A DNA stretch of 52,537 nt from Bigelowiella natans CCMP2755 (taxonomy: Eukaryota; Cercozoa; Chlorarachniophyceae), in assembly GCA_000320545.1 (NCBI GenBank), contig ADNK01001741.1, forward strand, positions 1-52,537. The letters are read 5' to 3'. Below the pieces are notes generated by a model, which worked only from the letters and a program-made list of their open reading frames with translations, did no database searches and was not told the DNA's origin. Position 1 is the stretch's first letter; each line of letters begins with the position of its first letter. Shown in pieces: positions 23,919-33,886 of this stretch. The position numbers were made by a program, and so were the translations under genes.

Positions 23919-25003
23919 TGTGTGTGTGTGTGTGTGTGTATGGATATATATGTCATTAAGAGAGGTGGTAGAATGGGGAGGATATGGTGAGATGTGCGCC
24001 AAATACTAGCGATGCAACGATGTTTTGCCCGCCTAAAATGGCTAGTCACTCTTCAACGTGTCGTGAATAAAGACGGCACACACAATTCAGCATGGTCAAA
24101 ATTCTATCATTCGAGTGCCAATATTTTGGATTTTTCCAGGAAATAATTTATTTCGGCCGAGTAGGTATCGCCGATATTAACTGCTCTTGTAATACCTGCA
24201 CCATGCTGTCAAGCTCTTCACCCCTGCGCCGTTGTACTTTTTAAAGGTATTTTTATCAGGCTGGAACCAGGAAACCCGCTACTCGCGAGATGTCGCAATT
24301 CGAAACCCAAAAGATGCATTTCTTGCATTCTTTTGCATCGTGTTGTGTAGGTCAGCCTTATGGGACTGCCATACAGGAGGAAACAATGCAGAAACATTCT
24401 ACTCTATCATAAGCACACCCCCTCCCCCATCGTAATCAAATTTGTATATTTTCTATTTTTCATCTTCTTCGCACCTGCAGAGCAAGGCGGAGACCTGCGA
24501 AAACAGAGAGAGGTTATGAGGCACTTTTGATCACCGTTGTTGTTACTGCTTAACCCAATTTTACGTGGGTATCTAAGTATCAGGACTCACCATTTCCTTC
24601 CGTAACCTTGACCTCTTCGCCCCCAGTTATTTTCGCTCTGTGGTGGTGGCAGAATTACATATTAAAGCACGTTTTGCAGGAAGAAGGTATATTGTTACTC
24701 AAAGCTGACGAAGGGAAACGCTTGTGCATTCGGCAATCCGCCCCCTAAGAGTACCATGTCTACGTGGGCATACAAGATTCTCAGAGCATTGTCCCAACAT
24801 CGGCTTTTTTTTTAGAGATTATTACCATCCTTTCCAAGGAATGGAGAACATAGTTTCTTCAGTTGGTTATCTGGACGAATTTTAGCCCTGTTTGACACCT
24901 GGAATTGCATAGGAGGATACCCAATTTGTAGCTTTTCACAATTCTCCCAGAATCATTGGTCGGAGCTGACCTTGTCATCCCATCGAAACGTAGATCTGCT
25001 CAT
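17841..25003 (-). CDS. PLP-dependent class I/II aminotransferase (AadAT/ARO8/MocR-like fold), about 23 exons
   Basis: Exons: 25003-24971, 24898-24826, 24759-24699, 24637-24591, 24494-24475, 24236-24196, 23638-23563, 23390-23332, 23058-23019, 22757-22667, 22361-22298, 21899-21855, one unresolved near 21.74-21.62 kb, 21196-21168, 20837-20789, 20434-20396, 20193-20152, 19918-19865, 19530-19468, 19240-19201, 18773-18745, 18440-18396 and 18026-17841. Motifs in family order are 'LLGGGLPNAQAFPF', 'PTAGSSDAIEKL', 'GDVVLTEDHTYSAAL', 'IPVGANPSGAVMSEER', 'LWIMEDCAYDWL', the PLP lysine in 'DTVSKFLAPGLRTGW' (AAG at 20819-20821), 'GLLDKWGRKGLKAH', 'PTAGMFFWF' and 'PSQWLRLSF'. It should transaminate 2-aminoadipate, kynurenine, aromatic or branched substrates; the exact one is unknown. 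No targeting peptide is seen. Phases agree at every junction except around the missing exon. Introns hold most of the local microsatellites. Confidence 0.92.
18836..18926. repeat. Composite (GC)n(AC)n(AG)n microsatellite
   Basis: A run of GC dinucleotides passes directly into AC and then AG dinucleotides. It lies within an aminotransferase intron. Confidence 0.98.
19711..19784. repeat. Composite (CA)n(TA)n microsatellite
   Basis: CA repeats (one CG interruption) are followed by about 17 TA units, within an aminotransferase intron. Confidence 0.98.
20340..20385. repeat. (CCCT)n followed by a C homopolymer of about 20
   Basis: Polypyrimidine tract just 3' of the 20434-20396 exon. On the transcribed gene's sense strand it is a G-run and A/G tract. 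Confidence 0.95.
21251..21378. repeat. (AT)n at 21251-21281 and (GA)n at 21334-21378
   Basis: Two dinucleotide arrays about 50 bp apart in the intron upstream of the 29-nt exon at 21196-21168. Confidence 0.97.
22432..22452. repeat. G homopolymer, 21 bases
   Basis: Uninterrupted G-run in an aminotransferase intron. Similar but shorter runs occur near 19017 and 28220. Confidence 0.97.
22851..22920. repeat. (CT)n followed by (CA)n
   Basis: Composite dinucleotide array in the intron between the 23058-23019 and 22757-22667 exons. Confidence 0.97.
23881..23939. repeat. (AT)n followed by (GT)n
   Basis: Composite dinucleotide array in the intron between the 24236-24196 and 23638-23563 exons. Confidence 0.97.
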
Positions 25004-25482
25004 CGGCTCAGAGGAGGGAGGGGAGGTGCTCAAGCAGCCTGAGAGCACGAGTATTTTAGATCAATTTCTCAACGGGGAAAATCCTATAAATATACAAAAA
25101 CAAAGGCGGATTTTTCAAAACGTCAACGGAAAGATTTCCAGTAAAAAAAGCCAGAAATATCCACAGAAATGCACACGTGTCTTCGGTTCGTCGAAAATTT
25201 CCTGGCGTAAGCCTGCCAGTCGGAGGAGGAAAACCATTCTTTTGCATGCCGTTTCACATCTGCGACTGTCATTTTTTTCAAGTAAAATTTAGGGCATTTT
25301 TACTTTACGTCATGTACAAACACTGAAAAACGTGAGACTTCGCTGCACAGTGGCTTCCGAGAGGTGGCGGGAAGAAGCAAGTGCAAGCAAGATCCCCCCC
25401 CCCCCTCCCTCGCTGATCCCTGGCAAAACATTCTCAAATCTGACCGGAAAGGAAACTCCTTGAAAGGGAGACACGGTTTCCG
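25004..25482. other. Divergent intergenic region aminotransferase / Whirly
   Basis: 479 bp between two starts. It is moderately AT-rich, with a C-run near 25392-25405. No gene, microsatellite or palindrome island is seen. A shared bidirectional promoter is likely. Confidence 0.5.
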
Positions 25483-26672
25483 ATGAGGAATGCATTGATA
25501 CTGATCGTCCTAGCGGATGTTCTGCTAGCGCACTTCATCACCCTTCCCAACCATGGAAGTAGAATTATGTGTAGTAAGAAAGGGCACCGAGCAACTGGTA
25601 GCAGGCTATTTCAAGGTGCCATGCCATACAGTATGAGATGGGGGAGGGCTTGGATAAGGCAGCCACCAGTGGCAGCTGCAGCGTCATTAGGTGACGATGA
25701 ATTCTCTCTGACGGCTCTCCAAGATGAAACCGAAGAACAGGAAAAGGAGACGGCCCCAAGTGAAGAGGGGGAGGCTAAGAATGTCGAAGCTGATGCATCA
25801 GTTGTTGATAATATAGAAAACATCGCGAAACACGCGTCTGGGTCCAGTGAGGGCGAGGATTCTAACTTGATCGCACAATCATCATCATTATCATCATCAT
25901 CACCATCACCATCCTCCTCCTCATCATCATCACCACTAGCAGAGGCAACGTCTTCCTCACCCATCCCCGCAGAAACTACCAAAGGCATTACAAACCCGGA
26001 CAGCCCACCCTCATTGTTTGATGAGGGACTTTCGGCCTCAGCGCCGAAATTCAATTTCAAACGGTTTCCCTCTGCCCCCCCCCCCAAATCCTCTTCACCT
26101 CAAAAATCGCCAGGACACAGCAGCAGCAGACAGTCTTGGTCTCCACAGTCGCCGAATAGCATGCAGCAACGCCCCTCCACCACACAGGCTCGGGCACAGC
26201 GCTATGCCAAGCACTTCTCCCCCCCCCCAAATGGAATGACAGTGCCACCTGAGGCAAGGCAGTATGGCGGGGTACAACAACGGTTCAACGGCAGACGCCA
26301 ATCGATGCCAACGCACACCTACTCTAGCCAGGGAGCGAGCAGTGCTACTCTTGCCTCGAAGAGAAGGAAAAACGGGGGTGTTTATGCCAGCTGGAAAGTC
26401 TTCAAGGGGAAGGTCAGCCTCCATTGCTGCTCAACCGTAGATTTCGAAAAATAAGACGCACTCGCCGCCGTACTCAGTACTAACGATTTAGTACTACTAC
26501 TGCATGTGGCGTGCTGCAGAGCATCAGTTTTTCTGAATTTGTTATTGACACGTTATCAATTCGTATAGTGTGTATTAGAAAAGGGTTGTCAGAGGTAAAA
26601 CTGTGCTGACCTTCATATATATATATATATATATATAATATAATATTTATGATACGGATGTGTTTATATCTA

Positions 26673-26724
<52 letters not shown>

Positions 26725-27105
26725 TTAATGTATTCTCTTGTCGCATGATACGGAATAGGGGGCAATGAATGTAGTCTTGCGGCCACCGGCATGGGAAGGT
26801 ACTGATGCTGATGTTTTTGGACTTTGCACTTGCGGATTATGATGCGGATATGCATGTGCAAATAATATAATGCATACAACATAAATTTGCTTTAACACAC
26901 AAATTCAGCGGGCGTTGGTAGTGCGGTCTTCATGGAAAAGGAAGGGGGGCTGCTCTTAGAGTTTGCTCCTTCCGTGTCTCAGCGGTAGCAGTAGCAGTTC
27001 TAGTAGTAGTAGTAGTAGAAGTAGTTAGTAGTAATTAACTACTGCTGATACAGAGAAAGGAAACGAGGGAGATAAACAAAGAGGGAAAAGAAGAGATAGA
27101 TCGAT

Positions 27106-27156
<51 letters not shown>

Positions 27157-27341
27157 AAAATACTTAAAAAACACACGCACTCGTCTAGGGTCTACGACTG
27201 GCAAAGCAAGTCGTCATTTTGCTTGAATGTGGGAGAGATGGGCAGCATCCTCGCTCTGCCCGCTGGGGACTCAGCGGAGTTCTTCCATGACCCTAATAAA
27301 GGAAAGGGGGCGACGGCACAGGAAGGACAAGTAACACTTGT

Positions 27342-27372
<31 letters not shown>

Positions 27373-27486
27373 AAGGAATAGGAGTAATAATAGTAGTATT
27401 CGCTCCTATGGTTGTCGATGTTGTTTCTTATACGATTTAAGAGTCAGTATAATGGGCAGTGAAGAACATATATGAATATATGCATA

Positions 27487-27552
<66 letters not shown>

Positions 27553-27969
27553 TCATACATATGTGTCTTCTATATACACCGTCGACTCAATCCACCCCCA
27601 TCGGCCTCCATCATGCAGGTTTCAAAGATCCTCCGACTGCAACCTGCCAATGCACAAAGTAACGGGAACCCCCCTCCCTGACAAAAACGACTCTTCCCCC
27701 GCCTTCTTTCCGAAAACAATGATCTCGCTACAAAGCTGCAGTCTCAACCATCAATTAGCCGAGAGACGTCTATTATATAATAACGTTGTTATACGTGTGT
27801 CACCAGATTCCCGGGACGTGTTTATGTCACTGGATATACGACAACAAGGGCAAAGCTCAAGTCGGGTGATGGTTCCCCTTAGCCCAGGTAGTATTCACAA
27901 AGTCCACCATGCATCGATGTGCTGCGGATGATTAAAGAAATGCCGCAGTTGATATGAAATATATAAATT

Positions 27970-28008
<39 letters not shown>

Positions 28009-28546
28009 TATACATATCCTTCTGGTGGGCCTTGAATGATGTCATGCAATTTGATGAGAAGGCATAGTGTGGCGCTTAATTTGCCGACCACATTTTCCCA
28101 TGAAAATCGTGCTGCATGCTAGTTGTATTCTTGTGATGAAAGCACACCCTCCCCCAATATAATAGGCGAATTTGCTGTATTGAAAGAAATAATAAGGTTG
28201 GAAGCTTCGTCATTCTATCGGGGGGGGGGGGGGGGCGACGATAAGAAATATACACTCACTTGCTGATCCTGATGTTGGGATGTATTTTAAAATCCATCAA
28301 AGACCAAACTACCAAGTTGCTTATGATCCTATGATTAGTCCTGATCAATGGCGGTTGGATATCACCAGCTCGCTGTACACGTTTCATTCTAAAACACATG
28401 TTCTGCTCGTTTCTCTTCTCCTTCTCCTTCTTCTTCTTCTTCTTCTTCTTCTTCTTCTTCTTCTTCCAATTCTTTCCAGATACAGCATACCAAGGTCACT
28501 AGGATGTGATCAAGTCATGGAGGCAGCGTTCTTCCAGTCAGGCTGA
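25483..28546 (+). CDS. Whirly ssDNA-binding protein with N-terminal signal-like extension
   Basis: Eight exons: 25483-26412, 26759-26798, 26909-26984, 27189-27330, 27619-27658, 27807-27887, 28317-28380 and 28480-28546. They total 1,440 nt, or 479 residues. Residues 1-20 form a hydrophobic segment ('MRNALILIVLADVLLAHF'), then a basic stretch and a long Ser/Pro/acidic spacer with a poly-Ser run. The Whirly fold starts near residue 303: 'YASWKVFKGK' joined to 'GAMNVVLRPP' (the KGKAALS-type ssDNA motif), 'EGGLLLEFAPSVSQ', 'VYDWQSKSSF', 'LALPAGDSAEFFHDPNKGKG', 'VMVPLSPG' and 'YSIPRSLG'. Whirlies act as tetramers binding organellar or nuclear ssDNA, in plastid genome stability and transcription. 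A signal plus extension suggests import into a secondary plastid (inference). The first intron uses a GTCAGC donor. The ATG is the first in-frame one. Confidence 0.92.
26680..26721. repeat. (AT)n microsatellite
   Basis: Uninterrupted AT dinucleotides in Whirly intron 1, about 40 bp before its 40-nt second exon. A smaller AT array lies at about 26616-26636. Confidence 0.97.
27109..27155. repeat. (GA)n microsatellite, with TAG trinucleotide arrays on either side
   Basis: GA dinucleotides lie between AGT/TAG triplet arrays near 26998-27020 and at 27337-27371, in Whirly introns. Confidence 0.95.
27488..27548. repeat. (CA)n(TA)n composite microsatellite
   Basis: CA units change directly into TA units in the Whirly intron before the 27619-27658 exon. 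Another AT array lies at 27974-28003. Confidence 0.97.
28421..28466. repeat. (CTT)n trinucleotide array
   Basis: About 14 CTT units immediately upstream of the last Whirly exon. It acts as an extended polypyrimidine tract before TTTCCAG|A. Confidence 0.97.
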
Positions 28547-29411
28547 TGCAGCGACATCGGAAACTCAAGACATCGACAAAGCCTTATTATTGCATTGCGG
28601 TGCGAGTGAGCGAATGGATGAGTACTGGGCAGAGATCATCTTCAATGCACAGAAGCTACATGCATGTGTGTGCTCATGTGTGTGCATTTGAGTCACATTC
28701 AAAAGGGCCTACGCTAGCATGCCAGAGCATGCAAGCTGCTATATGGTATATATGTGATTGCCGTGCTAGCGTGCTGTGACTGTATTTAGAGCGATGACGC
28801 TTTCTATAATAGCTTTGTCTAGTTGTTTGAACACGTGACGCTAGAGAGCATGCTAGCTAGCTAGCATACTGCTGTTAAGTGCACATGCTATAGCATGGCC
28901 AAAATGCACATCACAATACTAGAATAGCATATGTGCTATTACTGTGTTTATAATTAGCACATTGTTATTGCGGTGATAAAATGCCACAATATGCACAATG
29001 CCTATGTAGACATAAAGTCTCTATAGCGTACCGGTATACCATATGTAGCGAAGAACATATGGTGTGAATTACACATGTTCCCACGTGCGTACGCTATATA
29101 TATAGACAAAAAGTCTCTATCTAGCTATGTGCCATCTATGGCAAACGAGCCATGTCGCACATGTGCACGTACAAGGGCGCATACTGGCATGTGCCGTGTG
29201 TTTACATTGCTAGCTGAAAAATGGAACGAAATACCACCGACATCAAATGTTCAAACGATTTGTTTGCATGGTGTGTATAATTGCAATGCAACAATAAATG
29301 CATACTGTTCTAGTGTTGATCGCAGATTGGAAATTTCACTGAAATAAAAATTGCTTTCACCGCATCCTAGGCAAGCGCGTTAATAATTTTTTTTTTGCCC
29401 CGGTGCACCCG
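28547..29411. other. Convergent intergenic region with palindrome-rich island 4 (about 28650-29330)
   Basis: The gap lies between the stops of Whirly and the NSF-like gene. It contains GCATGCTAGCTAGCTAGC (about 28849-28866) and many TGCATG, CTAG and TATA words. Short open frames have no recognisable domain. No gene was found. Confidence 0.6.
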
Positions 29412-31585
29412 CTATGCGGTAGTGTGTGCATCAATCTCAAGTAAAGCAGCCTCTAGATCTCCCACTGTTATCATTACCTTTATACAATGCACAAGCAAAC
29501 GCCATTGATGGGGGGGGAACAGTAGCTGGTCACAGCATTCACACCTGCCAGCTCTCAAAAATACTGCTGCTTGCACTAGGAATTTGTAACACGTTGTCGC
29601 CGTCGCAACGCTATATTATTTACACGAACTACCTCGTCTTCGTCTGGATATTTGCTTTCTGTAGCGTCCAACGCTCGCTGAAAAGCAAAAGAAACCATGC
29701 TTCGCACCAGCCCGGCGATGTCAGCTCCAGAGTACCTATTTGACACATCAAGAGTAACTGCTTGTTGGCTAATGTTGGCTGGGATTTGGGGGGGGGGTGG
29801 TGCTCATTATTACCCTTCGGTGCGTCTTGCAAGCCACCCTGAATCAAGGCGACCGCGGAGCATGGACACCTCCTCGAATTCGCCTACAAAATGACATGAC
29901 AATAATGAAGAAATCACAACTAGCATGCCCCACAGAGACCCTCGGCTCGAAAGCTGAATTATACACATCCGGCGACATCTGTATGTTCAGATGCATGTGC
30001 GGATTTCACGGGTACTCACGGCAACAAACACAAGGCACTATACAGTGACGTATTTGTGCAAACCAACCGTTGTCCAGTATCGGTCTTAGGTGGATATTGA
30101 GAATTTCTTGCCGCGCTTCATAGTCAGGCCGTTCAACCTTTATCTGCACCTGATTACCACCACCACAAGGTTCGACTTAGCTGACAAATCGCGCTTATTA
30201 GCTCCCCAAACAGTGGAAGATCTCGGCATGTGGGGCATTTCGAGCATCATCGTCATCATCAAAGTCATCACCATTCTCATTCAAAAACCTTCTAATTTCA
30301 TATTCGCATGAAAACATATCACCGACACCGTATCGTAAGTCATTTTCGAGAAAGCTCCAATATAATCATACAGAACAGTCACCACCACTTCTACCGCCAT
30401 CACCACCACCTCGAAGCGCCCTGGGCGCAGCAGTGCAGGGTCAATCAACTCAGGCCTATTTGTCAATCTGACCAAAAAGCGAAGGATAAGTTCGTTGGCG
30501 CTGCAACCAGCTAGCGGATTCAGGCTATTGCTTTATGAAAGTCATGCTAGAACTTCTGCTAGGAGATAACAAAAAAAGAAAAAAGTACCCTATCACGAGA
30601 ATATTGTCTAGCTGCTGAACGCCGTCCATCTTGGCCTGCACATCCCACGCAAACATACAAGAGCAAAGCAGCATCTGTAAACATCGACCCACAACCTAAT
30701 ATTCGTGCATTTTTGTTCGTCTAAGGGCCCTCCACATGGACTGAGAAAGGTTTTGTCAAGCACACGACACGCACACTTCTAGAAAAGGCGTTTCAGACGA
30801 AGGCAAATGCAAAACAGCATCTTTTTAGCATTCTGTGGACCAAGAGCTGGTTGCAGACTGAATCGCGAACTCCGCCATCCTCGACAACTCCGCGACGCTG
30901 TGCGCAATACAGATGGAAGAGGGCACACGAGAGAAAGACGAAAAAGAAGAAGAAGACGAAGAAAAAGAAGAAGTTGCGATCTGTGATGAAGAGAAACGAG
31001 GAGAATCGAGGAAAAACCGACAAACGGCAGAGGACGAAGAACGATCCCAAAAACGACTTTATGACTCTTGAATAAACAGCACCTTGAAAACTGAATCAAA
31101 CTCATCCATGATGATCACATGCAGTCCGGTCCTGCGAGGAATGGGGACAATAATTGCGTGATTTCTTGGTGAGAGAAGTGTGGCATGGTATGCTACTTCA
31201 TCAGCGCATATATAAAAATGTTTCAGTCTCCCACCAAAGCTCGAAACTACGGTGGTGAGGGCACGCAACAAAAGTAGAGGAAGAATGTAGGGGCTATAGA
31301 TAAGGTAATTAGCTGATTGACCCTTGAACATTGTTTCCATGATTCTGCTGGTCAACCTCCGCTGGGTAAAAGAGCCCTCTATGTGCAAGGGAAAAGGACA
31401 ATGGCCACAACACCGATGACGAAGGTTGCACGCACAAACAAACGCACGCGAAAGCTCACACAGCGACGTCAAATATATTCGAGGCCCCTTCTTCTTATTG
31501 AGGCTCTGCTGCCGCTGCTATTGGCGGTGTGTATGTGTGTGTATGTGGGGGTATGCGGTTGCCTGTGTTGGAATGAAAAGGGAGT

Positions 31586-31624
<39 letters not shown>

Positions 31625-32680
31625 TCGTGTGCGGAGCATCGAACCTGACAGTCTTTTCCGCATCACCGACGTATTTGCTCAGGATCTCTGGCCCGCTCAC
31701 TATGCTAACTGACCTATGATACGAAGATATGTACATGCAATACATGAGAGATAGAGAGAGAGTGCCCTCCTCGCGCCCACAGGGAGGCAGAGTGGTAGCA
31801 GGAGAAGAAGATGCTTTTGTGACAAAACATGGGGAAAACAGGACGAATGCTACTACTTTGAGTTGAGAGATCTGGCGATTTCTCTCGCCAGCAACGTCTT
31901 GCCACAGCCTGGGGGACCGTGCTGTTTTTATGCAGCATTGCTGTCAATTCGCTCCTTAAGTTTGAAAACAGCACCTGTACCGCTACAGCACCAAGTAGAG
32001 AACATACAAGTGCAAAGGTTGCCGCTAATGGTTCTACTGCTATAACTACCAAGAGCAGTCCCCTGACGTGACCGATGCCTTGGATTTATATCATTGTCCG
32101 TGCAACGACGATTTCGTATGCGACATAGAAAAGCACCAAACGTCCGTTAATATTCACATGCCAAACCCAATGAGCTAACTTCATCTAAAATCCCATATCT
32201 CCTCTCCCACCTCAAGACCTACCCAGCTCTCTCGCTAGATCTGGAAGCAGGACTCTGCAGCAGGGAGGGGGCAAATCGAAAAAGCATCAACACATTAAAC
32301 AACATCATTCTCGGGTTCGTGAGCATGCTGGCTCGTCTGCTCTATTTCCTCCGTTTATTTACTAACAGCAACGATCAGTGCTGACTACAACAATAACAAC
32401 AACTACTACTACTACTACCACTACTAATTACTACTGCAAGACATACCTCGACATAAGAATCCTCCTAGTGATGTTTTGCAGCGTTGAACTATGGCCGCCA
32501 ACACGTAGAGATATCTGGTGCAGGAACACAACTTATCCTTAATGACATATAGTACACTGATACACTGAACCAAAGGCCATGTAAGGCAAATGCCCAGCGA
32601 ACAGCGCTGCAAAAGAAAGGAAAGGCGAAAAGCGACTCTGGTGCTTGGTTGGAGCTCTGCCGGCGTACAATGCACATGTT

Positions 32681-32742
<62 letters not shown>

Positions 32743-33554
32743 GTGTGTGTGTGTGTGTATTGCCTTGTCGATATCGATCTGGGGAGATTGGGGAGATCGG
32801 TTGCTCCATGATGCATTCCGATGTTTTTCGTTCGTTTCTTCGTCTTTCAGGATCAAAGGTTGCGCAAGCTCTGCTCCCCCAAAAGCCAAGCCCTCCCCTC
32901 TCCACTTCGGGTTTTTTTTGCCTAAGTCCAGGAAATCAGCGGGGGTTCTCTCACTGCGCCGCAAGCTGCCGCAACTGTGGCCATGGCAAACGTCTATATC
33001 CTTCTCATTCATTGGCTCTTGTGCTTGTTGGTTGCTCTGCTTGGAGTCGGCTGGGGGATCCACCATCGTCATCATCGTCATCATCCTCTCCATGTCTAGT
33101 GTAAGAGACTTTGTGTGGTTTGGAGATAGAGTCACAGGCCTAAAAACAGCCAAACAAACGACGAGTGAAAATCCCAATGAGAGCGCGATGTATGAACCGT
33201 AGCAAACATCGGCATTTTATATACGCATGGCTGCACTATGTCTGTGTGTGTGCGTGCGTGTTTGTGTGTTTGTGTGTGTGTGTGTGTGATCGAAAGAGGC
33301 TCTATTTCCAAACCTGCCAGGGGGCGTGATCAACACTTCCAGCAAGACAATGGGACCCTGAGAGCCAAAGGCACCCGTGTTGGTCAAAATGGCGGAATGA
33401 CATGGATGTTTCGGGCTCCAAGAGATATGGAGAGCGATGAGAAAGAGAGAGGAGAGCATACAGTCGCGCAGTTGTTGTTAGATAGACACCGTTGAGTCAG
33501 ATTCGGTTGATATTTCCCTTAAAACACACATACACAAACACACACAAACACACA

Positions 33555-33589
<35 letters not shown>

Positions 33590-33652
33590 TTAGATCTAAT
33601 GTTAACAGACGCAAATGAAGTTGAGACATGAATCATTGGTCCCCCCTCTGGT

Positions 33653-33691
<39 letters not shown>

Positions 33692-33843
33692 TATTTCTTA
33701 TCTGCTACCTCATCGGTCCCCCATAAAATACCCAAGGTACAGGATTTGCCTCCAAGCTTCGTCGTGAAACCTTCGTGATTGCCATTTGATATGCTGTTTA
33801 TTTGTCTTCTTGTGATCAAATTTCGCTCGCGCTCCCCCCCCCA

Positions 33844-33886
<43 letters not shown>

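Noticed and set aside
25611-26087. 158-residue open frame antisense to Whirly exon 1
   Set aside because: Its Asp/Ser-rich translation mirrors the sense poly-Ser region. The sense frame leads into the Whirly domain.
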